The notes beneath the pieces are model-generated. The model did no database searches. It was not told the origin of the DNA and saw only the letters and a program-made list of their open reading frames with translations. A stretch of DNA of 64,000 bases from Streptococcus pasteurianus (lineage in GTDB: Bacteria; Bacillota; Bacilli; Lactobacillales; Streptococcaceae), in NCBI RefSeq assembly GCF_004843545.1, contig NZ_CP039457.1, forward strand, positions 1,826,501 to 1,890,500, in the 5' to 3' direction. The translations under genes were made by a program, and so were the position numbers. How positions within the stretch are numbered: the first letter of the stretch is position 1; every line of letters begins with the position of its first letter. Positions 14,959 to 24,405 of the stretch are shown here, one piece after another.

Positions 14959-16316
14959 AATACAATCTTCCTTTCTGATAACTCTTTTTGAATTTGTGGA
15001 TGTAGATAGTCAAGTTTATAGAATGACATAATCAACATTGATATTAAAATCATAATCATAGGAATATAAAGATACATACTTGAAATTACAAACAACGCTG
15101 AATCCGTTTGGGTCATACTTCCACCTTGATAACCACCAATAGCAATTAATATTCCTGATAGACCACCAGCTACTGCTTGTGCTACTTTTCCTATAAAACC
15201 ATTAATAGCCGATAAACTTCCAGCAGTATCTATTCCTGTTTTCCATATTCCATAGTCAACTGGATCAGCTTGCATTGAGAAATAAATTGACATTTTTATT
15301 CCCATACCTATCCCTGAAATAATTGCTCCAGTAATGATACCGATATTATTTTTTTCAGAAAATAATATTAATAGAATTCCTAAGACTTGAATTAAAGACG
15401 AAATCATAAATAGATTACGCTTGATTGTTAGTTTTGATAGAAATGGAACTGTTAAATTTGATAATACGGGAACTATAGATGTGATAGTTGCTACTACTAC
15501 TGATAACTTCTTATCTCCTACTACAGAAGTAAAATAATAAACTAACGCACCCGATTGAAGATAATAGGCACCAAACATAAATAAAATATTCAAAGCAAAA
15601 ATTTTCCATGGCTTATTTTGCCATAATGCACGGATAGATGCTCCAAAACTTATTTTTTTATTTACCTTCACTTCATTTTCTCTTACACTAAAAAAAGTAA
15701 AAAAGAAAATTAATGTGCTGATTACTCCAAATAGCAACATAACGTATCTAAACCCCAGCGCTTGATCACCCTGCCCAAAGGAATCAACTAATTTTAATCC
15801 TAAAGATGACACAACCGTCGCACCTAAAAAACCAAAGAATTGTCTTATCGTTGCCAGATTGGTCCGTTCTTGTGCATCATCTGCCAGTGCAGGTAAAATA
15901 GAAGCCATTGGAATATTAACAACCGTATACATGAATGATAAGCCGATGTAAGTCACATAACAATATATTAATTTATGAGTAACACTAAAACCTAATGGCA
16001 CAGAAAACGCTAAATAAGCAAATACTGAAAAAGGAATTGCACCCCACAAAAAATAGGGTCGAGATTTTCCAAACTTTGTCTGAGTTTTATCAATTGCATA
16101 TCCAATTAACAAATCAGTAATTCCATCAATAATACGGCAAATAACAAACATAGTAGCTATCTGGAAGCCAGATAAACCAGCAATGTCTGTATAATAATAA
16201 AGAAGATAAAGTGATATCATCTGCCATACAAGATTACATGCAAAGTCAGCAGCACCATATCCAACTCTCTGTCGCCAGAGAAAAACTTTTGAAGTCTTGC
16301 AAGTAGCAGTCTCCAT
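14955..16316 (-). CDS. GPH-family (glycoside-pentoside-hexuronide) cation symporter
   Basis: 453-aa twelve-TM transporter. N-terminal RVGYGAADFACNLVWQMISLYLLYYYTDIAGLS and the following DGITDLLIGYAIDKTQTKFGKSRPYFLW (about 60-90) are textbook GPH features, including the conserved Asp and the KFGKxRPY loop. It lacks the C-terminal EIIA-like domain of streptococcal LacS. First gene of the minus-strand operon, divergent from the AraC-type regulator; probably imports the glycoside cleaved by the GH78-like enzyme. Confidence 0.88.
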   Translation of the reverse strand: METATCKTSKVFLWRQRVGYGAADFACNLVWQMISLYLLYYYTDIAGLSGFQIATMFVICRIIDGITDLLIGYAIDKTQTKFGKSRPYFLWGAIPFSVFAYLAFSVPLGFSVTHKLIYCYVTYIGLSFMYTVVNIPMASILPALADDAQERTNLATIRQFFGFLGATVVSSLGLKLVDSFGQGDQALGFRYVMLLFGVISTLIFFFTFFSVRENEVKVNKKISFGASIRALWQNKPWKIFALNILFMFGAYYLQSGALVYYFTSVVGDKKLSVVVATITSIVPVLSNLTVPFLSKLTIKRNLFMISSLIQVLGILLILFSEKNNIGIITGAIISGIGMGIKMSIYFSMQADPVDYGIWKTGIDTAGSLSAINGFIGKVAQAVAGGLSGILIAIGGYQGGSMTQTDSALFVISSMYLYIPMIMILISMLIMSFYKLDYLHPQIQKELSERKIVL

Positions 16317-16374
16317 ATTGAAACCCCTTTCACTTTGATGGTTTCAGTATATTATAAAAAAACAAAAATAAAAA

Positions 16375-16435
16375 TGATATATAATATCAATTTTAATTGA
16401 TTAATTATGACTTCTCAAAGAAGAAAGAGTATAAT
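16375..16435 (+). promoter_or_regulatory. Divergent control region of the GPH operon and its regulator
   Basis: The palindrome TGATAT-ATA-ATATCA (16375-16389) lies between the two genes, and a TATAAT -10 for the regulator is at 16430-16435 (weak -35, ATGACT at 16407-16412). The palindrome is a candidate binding site for the AraC-type regulator. Confidence 0.45.
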
Positions 16436-16489
16436 ATTTGTAAGCAGATGCATCGTTAGTATCGTCTATTTTTGATTTAGGAGAGAAAT

Positions 16490-17536
16490 ATGAATCGTGA
16501 GGAAATCATGCAAAAACTTAAAACGTATGAAGAACATGAAATTTTTTATAGAGAATACTATCTTGCTAAACAAAATCTCAATTCAAAAAAATCATTTTTA
16601 AGTCAATTTGACCCTAACGAATTATATCAAAAACGCCTTATTGTCCCGGATATTAAAGGAAGCTGGAGACCAACTTTTATGAATGAGGAAATCATGGATC
16701 AACGGGACCTTATCAAAGAACTAACAGTCCTCAAACATTTTCGATATACCCCAACTTTTAAGCACGAACACTCATTTTATGAATTAGTTTATTGCGTATC
16801 CGGTTCATGCCAAGAGGAAATAAATGATTTTAAATTTACGTTAACCGAAGGACAGTTTTGCTTAATTCCTCCTCGTACAACACATAGTATAGGCGTATTT
16901 GATGATAGTATCGTCTTAAATATCATTATTTGGAGACGAACTTTTGAAGATATTTTTTACAATCTTTTGAGAAAGTCTAATATTATTTCAGATTTTTTTA
17001 ACCAATCACTTTATCTCTACGAACAAAATAGTTATATGCTGATAGACACCCTCAAGGATAATGAAATCAAAAATATTATTTTAGATATGTATGGCCAAAC
17101 CCTGGAGCAAAAACCATTTTATGAGCTTGTTAGAAACGCACAGATTATTCATGTCTTCTCACTCATTCTACAAAATTATGAACACTCTATTTCATTTCCA
17201 TATAAACCATTCCAAGGTAATCATATTATCATTCAAATGATTGCCTATATTGAGCATCACTTTAAAGACATCACTCTAAAACAACTAGCAGAACATTTTA
17301 ATTTTTCTAGTAACTATTGTTCTCGAATGATAAAAGAATTAACTAGTGAATCTTTTACAGAGATTGTTCTATCAATCAAATTTACCAAAGCCAAAAATCT
17401 TTTAGAATCAACTACTTACCCTATTTCTCAAATTGCTACACAATGTGGTTTTAACAACATTGAACATTTTAATCGACTTTTTAAAAAGAAATTCTCAAAA
17501 ACCCCTGGGCAATATAGAAAAGAGTTGTTATTATGA
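16490..17536 (+). CDS. AraC-family transcriptional regulator
   Basis: 348 aa. The sensor part has a cupin-like stretch FKHEHSFYELVYCVSGSCQEEIN ... EGQFCLIPPRTTHSI (about 97-143). The C-terminal double HTH is at about 245-348, with DITLKQLAEHFNFSSNYCSRMIKE and PISQIATQCGFNNIEHFNRLFKKKFSKTPGQYR, the AraC signature. GGAGAG precedes the ATG. Divergent from the GPH/MFS/GH78/ROK operon and most likely its ligand-responsive activator. Confidence 0.9.
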   Translation: MNREEIMQKLKTYEEHEIFYREYYLAKQNLNSKKSFLSQFDPNELYQKRLIVPDIKGSWRPTFMNEEIMDQRDLIKELTVLKHFRYTPTFKHEHSFYELVYCVSGSCQEEINDFKFTLTEGQFCLIPPRTTHSIGVFDDSIVLNIIIWRRTFEDIFYNLLRKSNIISDFFNQSLYLYEQNSYMLIDTLKDNEIKNIILDMYGQTLEQKPFYELVRNAQIIHVFSLILQNYEHSISFPYKPFQGNHIIIQMIAYIEHHFKDITLKQLAEHFNFSSNYCSRMIKELTSESFTEIVLSIKFTKAKNLLESTTYPISQIATQCGFNNIEHFNRLFKKKFSKTPGQYRKELLL

Positions 17537-17593
17537 TAGTTTACATAAACTTCCTAGAAAATAAGACACTTCTGAGATAAGAAGAATTCTCAG

Positions 17594-17644
17594 CTAATAA
17601 AAAAGAGAGAGTCATATTTAGTGTGAGTTTCTCTTTTTTATTAG
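17594..17644 (+). terminator. Terminator of the AraC-type regulator gene
   Basis: CTAATAAAAAAGAGA and TCTCTTTTTTATTAG form a perfect 15-bp stem about 60 bp after the stop; the A/T-rich stem base makes it bidirectional. Confidence 0.8.
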
Positions 17645-17955
17645 TTAATTTCTTGTTGTATTTCAGTAGGTTACAGCGTTTATAACCCAAACAAGCCTTT
17701 ATCTAACCGAAGACTGATTCCACATCAACTCTGCGTTGTGCGAAAATCTGACTGCTTTCTTAAGCTGACGGTGTTTAAGTTTTCTTTTATCTTTCCATAC
17801 CAGCTACTACTTGAAATTGATTGATAGTCCGCTAAGAGACGACAAGTTGACTTGTTCGATAGGGCATCCCAAGTTTTCAACCATTATTTTTTCGATTTTC
17901 CGTCCAGAAAAGACCCCTTGTGAGTAGACAAACAAGAAGCAATTTCTAATGGTAA
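17645..17955 (-). pseudogene. Internally deleted IS1182-family transposase remnant
   Basis: On the minus strand the N-terminal piece (17870-17950) reads VYSQGVFSGRKIEKIMVENLG, homologous to the transposase fragment at 32420-32902. The C-terminal piece (17650-17765) reads AQRRVDVESVFG, a stop, and IKACLGYKRCNLLKYNKK, the conserved end of IS1182-type transposases. The middle is missing and a stop interrupts the end, so it is inactive. Confidence 0.75.
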
Positions 17956-18003
17956 GTTTGTTTGATTTGTGTTACAGTAAAGATACATGAGATAGTCTTG
18001 CTA

Positions 18004-18047
18004 CAAAGCAAAAAGCAACAGCATCAAAACTGTTGCTTTTTGCTTTG
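18004..18047. terminator. Strong bidirectional hairpin
   Basis: CAAAGCAAAAAGCAACAG and its exact complement enclose an 8-nt loop. It lies between the IS relic and the dehydrogenase fragment and was presumably the terminator of a lost gene. Confidence 0.65.
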
Positions 18048-18125
18048 AGTTACTCTTGTCTCAGACTCGTCTCCAATAATAATTGTTGCACTAAACATTT
18101 TTAAACAAAGTGTTCCTGACTATGA

Positions 18126-18222
18126 TTAATCCACGACAATCATTGATTTAATGGTTTTGCGGTCTTGCATATCTTTGTAGGCTTGGTTAATGTCATCCAA
18201 GCGATAAGAATAAACGAATTGA
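18126..18222 (-). pseudogene. 3' fragment of a zinc-type alcohol dehydrogenase gene
   Basis: Reads QFVYSYRLDDINQAYKDMQD then RKTIKSMIVVD and a stop, which looks like the C-terminal tail of a zinc-dependent alcohol dehydrogenase. The rest of the gene is gone, replaced by conjugative-element debris. Confidence 0.6.
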
Positions 18223-18233
18223 AAAGTACAAGT

Positions 18234-18503
18234 CTAAGTGGTATGCATAAAAAAGGTCAGTAGCACATTTATTTGTACGACTGACCTTATAAAACAAACA
18301 CTATTTTTAGATATAACCTGTCTACTTGACAGGGGGCATATCAAGATCGAATGGGATTTACTTAATTTTACCGTATTAATACTATTTTTGTCTGCTACTT
18401 CAAATCTCTTTATTGCAATATTTTTGACCTGCTGTATTATCTTTCTAGCTGTAGTTTTTGCAAAACCCAATCTCATTAATTCTTTATAAGTTATTGTCTT
18501 CAT
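18234..18503 (-). pseudogene. DUF3173-like gene with broken C-terminus, integrative-element relic
   Basis: The start MKTITYKELMRLGFAKTTARKIIQQVKN is typical of the DUF3173 family, small DNA-binding proteins found next to integrases of streptococcal conjugative elements. From about residue 58 (LICPL) the frame continues into sequence unlike the family (SSRQVISKNSVCFIRS), indicating a frameshift or deletion. The ORF is intact (89 aa), but no integrase follows. Confidence 0.6.
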
Positions 18504-18542
18504 AGAATACCTCTATTCTATCCGAAATTATTCGGATGCATG

Positions 18543-18662
18543 TTACTCAGAACTAAGTTTCACGACATTAGTTGATTTGGAAATCAACATAGGAGTCTCA
18601 CCTGCTCCTTTTTCGACTAGAGCCTGAACATTCAGAAGTATCGTTAACATTATTTGTGTCAT
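18543..18662 (-). CDS. Short ORF in element debris, 39 aa, function unknown
   Basis: Begins MTQIMLTILLNVQALVEKG and ends TNVVKLSSE. It lies between the DUF3173 relic and the sigma-like relic in the same orientation. An out-of-frame Lys/Arg-rich fragment (RKLNKSRRDLFVKQLKQIHDG, about 18700-18790) precedes it. Probably another piece of the same lost element. Confidence 0.25.
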   Translation of the reverse strand: MTQIMLTILLNVQALVEKGAGETPMLISKSTNVVKLSSE

Positions 18663-18809
18663 GGAAAATTGGTTTCCAGTCAATTTTTGAATTCGGTATT
18701 CCCCCGCTCATTCCATCGTGTATCTGTTTCAGCTGCTTGACAAACAAGTCCCTCCTTGATTTATTCAATTTTCGAAGGACTTAAAGAATACATAGAGTGA
18801 AAAAGTTCT

Positions 18810-19233
18810 CGGTCTGTTTCACACTTTATGCGAATCTTCAAGCATGTTTTTTAACTTACTACGAACTTTATCTCTTAATCTAGAACTTTTAGATGGACTG
18901 TTTTTTAACTCTTCAGCAACTTAGCGTAATATTTTTTCCTGAAAGTATATAGATTCTATCAAAAGCATCTCACTATCATTCAGTCTCGGAAGTGATTCTG
19001 ATAGTAGCTCTAATATAATTTTTTTCGACAATTTTTTCACTATCTATAGTCAAATCAAGCAATATATCTTCCAATCTAAAGTTTTCTTTTTCAAACAATG
19101 AAGACGGAAGTACGGAAAATAAAATCTCACGTCTTCGTAAATTATTTTGATGATTTACTAGATTCCAGTAGCCACTGTATACCGTTTTATCAACAATAAT
19201 CTTCCGCCCTCATACAATTAAATAATATTCCAT
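18810..19233 (-). pseudogene. Decayed Tn916-type sigma-factor-like regulator
   Basis: Starts MEYYLIV, stop, GRKIIVDKTVYSGYWNLVNHQNNLRRREILF: the N-terminal pattern of the small sigma-70-like regulators of Tn916/Tn1549-type conjugative elements. Further pieces (LPRLNDSEMLLIESIYFQ and a basic C-terminal segment) follow in shifted frames with stops. Non-functional. Confidence 0.6.
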
Positions 19234-19318
19234 AGTATTCCTCAATTGCTATATACTTTTATGACCAGTTGGAAGGCTCCGTATCCTATTCATACTTGAA
19301 ACTCTCTTTATTTCCTCC

Positions 19319-19435
19319 CTACAAAGATTTGAATTTTGTTGCTCCAATGTTAGAAATGTCATGACTGATCGTAGAAGGATTTGCCACAACGGTTCCAATT
19401 TCTTTCTCAAATTCTCTGATTGAGCCATCTTTCAT
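19319..19435 (-). CDS. Short ORF of unknown function, 38 aa
   Basis: Reads MKDGSIREFEKEIGTVVANP then STISHDISNIGATKFKSL. No SD is obvious and the sequence is unrecognised. It lies between element debris and the fucose operon's last gene; it may be the C-terminal fragment of a larger gene. Confidence 0.25.
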   Translation of the reverse strand: MKDGSIREFEKEIGTVVANPSTISHDISNIGATKFKSL

Positions 19436-19458
19436 TTTTTATGAAATTTTAGTCTCTA

Positions 19459-20352
19459 TTATTGAACTAGGAATGCTGATCCGATTATTCCGTTATTTCC
19501 ACTATCTATTTTTGAGATGATAATATTATTTAAAATATGTTTCTGTTCATGATGCAAAGATAATCCCAAAACGGTCTTTATATCTTCTATAAAATCTGGG
19601 TTATTTTGTGCGACACTACCACCCAAAACGATTATTTTAGGATCCAGTAAACAAATCATATTATGAATCGCTTGAACCATACCATCTCTCGCATTAGCAA
19701 TAATAGCCGATGCTGTAATATCTCCTTTACGCCAATTATCAAACACTGCCTTGGTTGACAAATCTTCACCATACATTTGCTTCCCTTGGCGTTCAATAGC
19801 TGGTCCTGAGCAGGAGATTTCTAGACCACTTGTTCTTCCGAAACTCCGAACTGGCATAAAACCGATTTCGCCCGCAAAGCCAGAGCCTCTTAGAATTGTG
19901 TTATTTATGATATTGGTAGCTGCAATACCTGTAGAAATAGTAATATAACCAAACATATCCTCTGCTTTTAGAGAAAGCAATCTATATTCTGCATAGGCCG
20001 CTACTTTCACATCATTGTCAATTTTTATTGGAATATTTCCAAATTCTTCTTGAAGTTGCTTCACAACAGGAAAATTCTCCCATGGAATGTTGTTTTGAAA
20101 AACTGCAACTCCATTTTCAACATCAACTTTTCCTGGCAAGCCAACTCCAATACCTGCAATATCCTCAATATTCAGTTGCTGACTGTTTAGTAGTTCTCGA
20201 ATAGCTGTACACACGCATTGAAATAAGGTTTCTGACGACTCTTTATTGCTTGGTACTTTTAAACTATAAGCCACATGACCTGTATCATCTACCAGTCCCA
20301 CAGCAACTTTTGTACCACCAATATCTACACCTAAAGCATATTTGACTGCCAT
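19459..20352 (-). CDS. ROK-family sugar kinase of the fucose operon
   Basis: 297 aa with the ATP-binding start LGVDIGGTKVAVGLVDDTG, the catalytic-region Asp in KIDNDVKVAAYAE (about 110-122) and GGSVAQN near the end. No HTH, so a kinase rather than a repressor. The zinc motif is reduced (a single Cys in EISCSGPAIE). Last gene of the operon, nine bases after the GH36 gene. Fucose itself is handled by FucK, so this enzyme probably phosphorylates another released sugar such as galactose or a hexosamine; inference only. Confidence 0.82.
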   Translation of the reverse strand: MAVKYALGVDIGGTKVAVGLVDDTGHVAYSLKVPSNKESSETLFQCVCTAIRELLNSQQLNIEDIAGIGVGLPGKVDVENGVAVFQNNIPWENFPVVKQLQEEFGNIPIKIDNDVKVAAYAEYRLLSLKAEDMFGYITISTGIAATNIINNTILRGSGFAGEIGFMPVRSFGRTSGLEISCSGPAIERQGKQMYGEDLSTKAVFDNWRKGDITASAIIANARDGMVQAIHNMICLLDPKIIVLGGSVAQNNPDFIEDIKTVLGLSLHHEQKHILNNIIISKIDSGNNGIIGSAFLVQ

Positions 20353-20361
20353 ATGACCCTC

Positions 20362-22242
20362 CTAGTTTCTCTGCGCAATCAGAATTGTATATGGAGCTAG
20401 TTCATACTCTGTTTCTGACAGGACTTTATAGTCACCTTTAACCAACTGATACTCAGAAAGATTGATCTTATCTAACTGGATAGTGGCTGAATGACTAGCT
20501 GGGTTCCGAAGCGAAAGGATTTCTTTCCCTGCTTCTTCATCAATACATCTGTAACCATAAATTTCAAACGCTGACGGTTTGCCACCAATCATTTGACTGT
20601 GTTTTAGAGTTGAGTAATTGTTCTCTATCCACTTGACAGCACGAGCATTGGCCTCCCAACGTTCCTGATCAAACATTGTATAGGAATAATGGAACTCCCA
20701 AAAAGCATTTCCACGAGTGGAAATAAACAGGAGATAGTCTTCAAACTCTTCTACACTGGCATACATTTGATGGTCCATGTACCAGGTATGAGCCGTACTT
20801 GCATAGACAGGTTCATGGTTATAAAGACTCCAAAGTGGCAATTGAATATCCCGTTTGGTTAAGAATTCTTCATATTGGCAATCACGGTAGGTAATCATCC
20901 GTTGAATATCATTCCCAGCATTTTCTGTAAAGCCAACATCCTGCGAAATTTGTATCCAAAGGCTGTTAACCCATTGTAAGAACCATGGGCTTGGATTGAC
21001 ATAAGAAGTCAAGTTTAGCCAGCAATCTCTATCTCCACGCTCTGCCCTCAAATCTTTTAACAAGCCAATCAAGAATTCATAAACAGGCGTCATGGTGTGC
21101 ATGGAAAATTTACCACTAGAATCTGTTTTTTCTGGCTTCAGCAACCAACCATCAATTTTCCAATAGCTGATATCATATTTTTTTTGGTAATCCAACATTT
21201 TTTGCTTCATTCGCTCCAAATAATTAAAATCACCAATATTAACATCATTTGACAAAGAATTCTTACTACCGAATTCTGGATGAACCTCCAACCAGTCACT
21301 CATGATAACTTCTGTTCCGTTATAGCCTCCACGTGGCCCAATCCAAAGGCCAAGACTAGCACCCAGATTATTTACGAGAACTTTTACCTTTGTTAGACCG
21401 TTAGGAAACTTTTCATTAAATTCCCAAACACTTTGGTAATCACACCAGCCATCATCAACGACATAGGCATCCAACTTCACACCATTATCTTCAAATCCGT
21501 GTGAAATTTCCTCAAAACTCTTTACAATAATCCCTTCATCAATGGCAGTCATATGGTCATACCAAGAATTGTATTGTTTTCTGAAGTAACTTGGCTGAGC
21601 AATTCCACTAATGTAGGTAAAGAAATCCTGTTGAATGCTTGACTTCTCAAATCCAGAAGCCGCACCAATAACAACTGGCCAGATTTTTTTCGGCTCTTTA
21701 ATCTCATATCCGACATAGTAGCGAGAAAAATAGATCTGATCTACCAGTCTGTTTTCTCCCATTGGAAACTCCATACCAAAGAAGAAAGACTTTGCATAAA
21801 TCGGTTGCCCCAACTCTACATAATAGCCAGAAAATCCAGCCATTTCTTTAATATCTTCTTGCTGTTTCGGAATATATACCTGCTCTAAATTTGCAAAACC
21901 AAACTGCTCCGCATCCATATAATTGATTGTTTTAGAAGATGACAGAATAGTAACCTCTTTAGCAAGTACATCTTCTCGTCCTGAATATAGAATGGTTAAC
22001 TGGATTTCTGAATGATAGAAACTCACCAAAAGAGTTTCATTGGTTTGTTCGACAACATGAGCTGTAAAATCCTCAGAGCTGAGCTGGCTTCCATCACAGA
22101 AAGAAACAACGAATTCCGTATTTTTTTCGTTTCCAATGGGTTCATCAAGCTTTTTATTCAAGAGATGGGAAGTATAAAACTTCCCATCTTCTAATTTAAA
22201 ATAGCGTGCCATATGTTTATTTTCAATCTTCACTATCATCAC
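20362..22242 (-). CDS. GH36-like alpha-galactosidase / alpha-N-acetylgalactosaminidase
   Basis: 626-aa glycosidase without signal peptide, so intracellular. The barrel has LDAYVVDDGWCDY (258-269), GLWIGPRGGYNG (298-309) and YWKIDGWLLKP, whose D364 fits the GH36 nucleophile position; an N-terminal beta-sandwich covers about 1-200. GH36 enzymes are present in the pneumococcal type-2 fucose operon, where they trim blood-group-type glycans. The ATG at 22242 overlaps the GH29 gene by 20 bp; a later ATG (MARYFKLEDG) is an alternative start. Confidence 0.82.
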   Translation of the reverse strand: MMIVKIENKHMARYFKLEDGKFYTSHLLNKKLDEPIGNEKNTEFVVSFCDGSQLSSEDFTAHVVEQTNETLLVSFYHSEIQLTILYSGREDVLAKEVTILSSSKTINYMDAEQFGFANLEQVYIPKQQEDIKEMAGFSGYYVELGQPIYAKSFFFGMEFPMGENRLVDQIYFSRYYVGYEIKEPKKIWPVVIGAASGFEKSSIQQDFFTYISGIAQPSYFRKQYNSWYDHMTAIDEGIIVKSFEEISHGFEDNGVKLDAYVVDDGWCDYQSVWEFNEKFPNGLTKVKVLVNNLGASLGLWIGPRGGYNGTEVIMSDWLEVHPEFGSKNSLSNDVNIGDFNYLERMKQKMLDYQKKYDISYWKIDGWLLKPEKTDSSGKFSMHTMTPVYEFLIGLLKDLRAERGDRDCWLNLTSYVNPSPWFLQWVNSLWIQISQDVGFTENAGNDIQRMITYRDCQYEEFLTKRDIQLPLWSLYNHEPVYASTAHTWYMDHQMYASVEEFEDYLLFISTRGNAFWEFHYSYTMFDQERWEANARAVKWIENNYSTLKHSQMIGGKPSAFEIYGYRCIDEEAGKEILSLRNPASHSATIQLDKINLSEYQLVKGDYKVLSETEYELAPYTILIAQRN

Positions 22243-23557
22243 CTACTAATTCAATCTTAATCACACTATCTACGCTGTCTGGCAAAGGATAAGTAAAGTG
22301 AGGAATATCACCGTACTGGGCAAAACAAATCCCTTCGTAAGCATTAGTTGTCCAGCTCTTAGAAATCTTCACTTCACTACCATCATGAAGGAAACTCATC
22401 CTTTTTACTTTGCTTTCATCGATACCAATCAAGGCAAGTGGACCAATTGGCTGTTCGAAGACATGGGCATAAACCGTATTCCCTTTTTGAGTATAGTAGC
22501 CCCATTCTGGCTTAGGTAATGAACTAACGCCACAACCATAGATAGATTCACCATTCTTATCCAGCCATTTTCCAAAATCATTTAGAATTTCCTGACTCTC
22601 TTGATTGATAATACCTAGTGCATCTGGACCTACATTCAGAATCATATTCCCATTTTTACTTACACACTCAACCAACTTACGAATAAGTGTCTTGGACGAT
22701 TTGTAGAGATGATCCGTAGGATTGTAGGCCCAGTTATTATTCATGGTTAAGCAAAGTTCCCAAGGAATCGGCTCACCATGGATATTTCGAATTCCTTCAT
22801 GCGGAACAATCTGCTCTGGACTGACAAAGTCTCCAGAATAAAGATTGATATTATCCGTTACAATACTTCCAAATCCTTCTCCTGATGTTTCTAAACGATT
22901 GTCAACAACTACATCTGGTTGATGCTTACGTACAAGCGTAATCAAATCTGTTGCACGCCACTTCTCACCGAACATTTCTCCATAAGAGTAGTCAAACCAT
23001 AGAATGTCCAGTTTGCCATACTTAGTGACAATTTCTTCTACTTGATTGTGTAAGAAAGCCAAGTAGTTATCAAAGTCAATCTTCTCACCTTTGAAGGCTT
23101 CATTCTCGCGCATGGGGTGAATCATATCGCCATATTTCGGATAATCTGGATGATACCAGTCAATCAGACTGAAGTATAGACCTACTTTTAATCCTTCTTC
23201 TCGTACCGCTTCAACAAACTCAGCCACCAAGTCCTTTCCAATTGGTGTGTTTGTAGCCTTGTAGTCAGTATAGGCTGAGTCAAACAAGCAAAATCCATCA
23301 TGGTGCTTGGCGGTCAAGACCATGTATTTCATACCTGCCGCCTTTGCCACTTTTGCCCACTCTCTCGGATTGTATTTGACAGGATTAAATGCCTCAAAAA
23401 ATGGTTGATAGTCCTCAATAGATAATTGCTGGTGGCTACGAATCCATTCCCCTTTTCCAGGGATAGAATAAAGTCCCCAATGAATGAACATACCAAATCG
23501 ATCTCTTCGGAACCATTCGGTCCGTTTATTTATTTCTTGTAAATTATTTTTTGTCAT
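22223..23557 (-). CDS. GH29 alpha-L-fucosidase
   Basis: 444-aa retaining fucosidase. FGMFIHWGLYSIPGKGEW (21-38), MVLTAKHHDGFCLFDS (79-94) and the nucleophile D189 in DILWFDYSYG are diagnostic of GH29. No signal peptide or sortase motif, so it acts on oligosaccharide brought in by the ABC importer whose permease gene overlaps it by 4 bp. It would release L-fucose for FucI-FucK-FucA. Whether it prefers alpha-1,2 or alpha-1,3/4 linkages cannot be read from the sequence. Confidence 0.93.
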   Translation of the reverse strand: MTKNNLQEINKRTEWFRRDRFGMFIHWGLYSIPGKGEWIRSHQQLSIEDYQPFFEAFNPVKYNPREWAKVAKAAGMKYMVLTAKHHDGFCLFDSAYTDYKATNTPIGKDLVAEFVEAVREEGLKVGLYFSLIDWYHPDYPKYGDMIHPMRENEAFKGEKIDFDNYLAFLHNQVEEIVTKYGKLDILWFDYSYGEMFGEKWRATDLITLVRKHQPDVVVDNRLETSGEGFGSIVTDNINLYSGDFVSPEQIVPHEGIRNIHGEPIPWELCLTMNNNWAYNPTDHLYKSSKTLIRKLVECVSKNGNMILNVGPDALGIINQESQEILNDFGKWLDKNGESIYGCGVSSLPKPEWGYYTQKGNTVYAHVFEQPIGPLALIGIDESKVKRMSFLHDGSEVKISKSWTTNAYEGICFAQYGDIPHFTYPLPDSVDSVIKIELVGDDSED

Positions 23558-24405
23558 CCTTTAACTGCTCCTCCTCCTAAAGCTTCAATAAAGTATTTAC
23601 TTGCAAAAGCAAAGAGTAAAATTGGTGGTAAGATAATCACAACGATAGCTGAGAAAAGACCATTATAATTGGTATTAAAGCTAGTAGTGAACTGTCCAAG
23701 TAAGGCTGGAACCGTCAACTCATCTTTATTGATAATCAGCATAGAAGCCCAGTAATACTCATTCCAGTTGTTAATAAAGGCTAGAATCGCTGCCGTTAAA
23801 ATACCCGGTCTAGCAATGGGAAGCATGACTTTCCAAAATGTCTGAGCATAGCTTGCTCCATCAATCTCAGCAGCTTCTTCCAATTCTTTAGGGATGATTG
23901 CAAAATAGTTTTTTATGATAAAGAAACTCATAGCAATACCGCTACAAGAGTAGACAAAAATCAGAGCTACTGGTGTATTATAAATCCCCAGAACATTTAC
24001 CAAGCGATAGACTGGAAATGTCATAGCTGTAGCAGGGATAAAAAGAGTTGAGTACAACATGGCAGTTATCAACTTTTTGCCACGGAAATCCATTCGAGCT
24101 ATGACATAAGAAGACATGGAAATCATGATGATGCTGATAATAACGGAAATTGAAACCACTTTAAAACTGTTCCAAAAGTAATCCAATACATGCAGTTCTG
24201 TAAACACCTTGATATAACCATCAAAACTTAAATCAGTTGGCAAGCTAATACCAGGATTTTTCATTGGATCTGCTTTTAAGGAAGAGAGGAAAATCCATAA
24301 AATTGGAAACACTGAAATCAAGCAAGTAATAACCATATAAGTATATATAATCAATTTTCCTGTTTTGGAAAGACTATTCAAACGACTGTCCATACGCTCT
24401 CTCAC
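23554..24405 (-). CDS. Carbohydrate ABC transporter permease (MalG type)
   Basis: 283-aa, six-TM inner permease of the CUT1 family. The cytoplasmic EAA loop reads EEAAEIDGASYAQTFWKVMLPIARPG (about 190-215), the site of contact with the ATPase. Start overlaps the partner permease by 4 bp. With the neighbouring permease and lipoprotein it forms the importer for fucosylated oligosaccharide. No ATPase gene accompanies them. Confidence 0.9.
   Translation of the reverse strand: MRERMDSRLNSLSKTGKLIIYTYMVITCLISVFPILWIFLSSLKADPMKNPGISLPTDLSFDGYIKVFTELHVLDYFWNSFKVVSISVIISIIMISMSSYVIARMDFRGKKLITAMLYSTLFIPATAMTFPVYRLVNVLGIYNTPVALIFVYSCSGIAMSFFIIKNYFAIIPKELEEAAEIDGASYAQTFWKVMLPIARPGILTAAILAFINNWNEYYWASMLIINKDELTVPALLGQFTTSFNTNYNGLFSAIVVIILPPILLFAFASKYFIEALGGGAVKG

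Noticed and set aside
16490-17536. Regulator of the GPH operon as a repressor of the ROK/NagC type
   Set aside because: The C-terminal double HTH is clearly AraC-type and both ROK proteins in the window lack an HTH.
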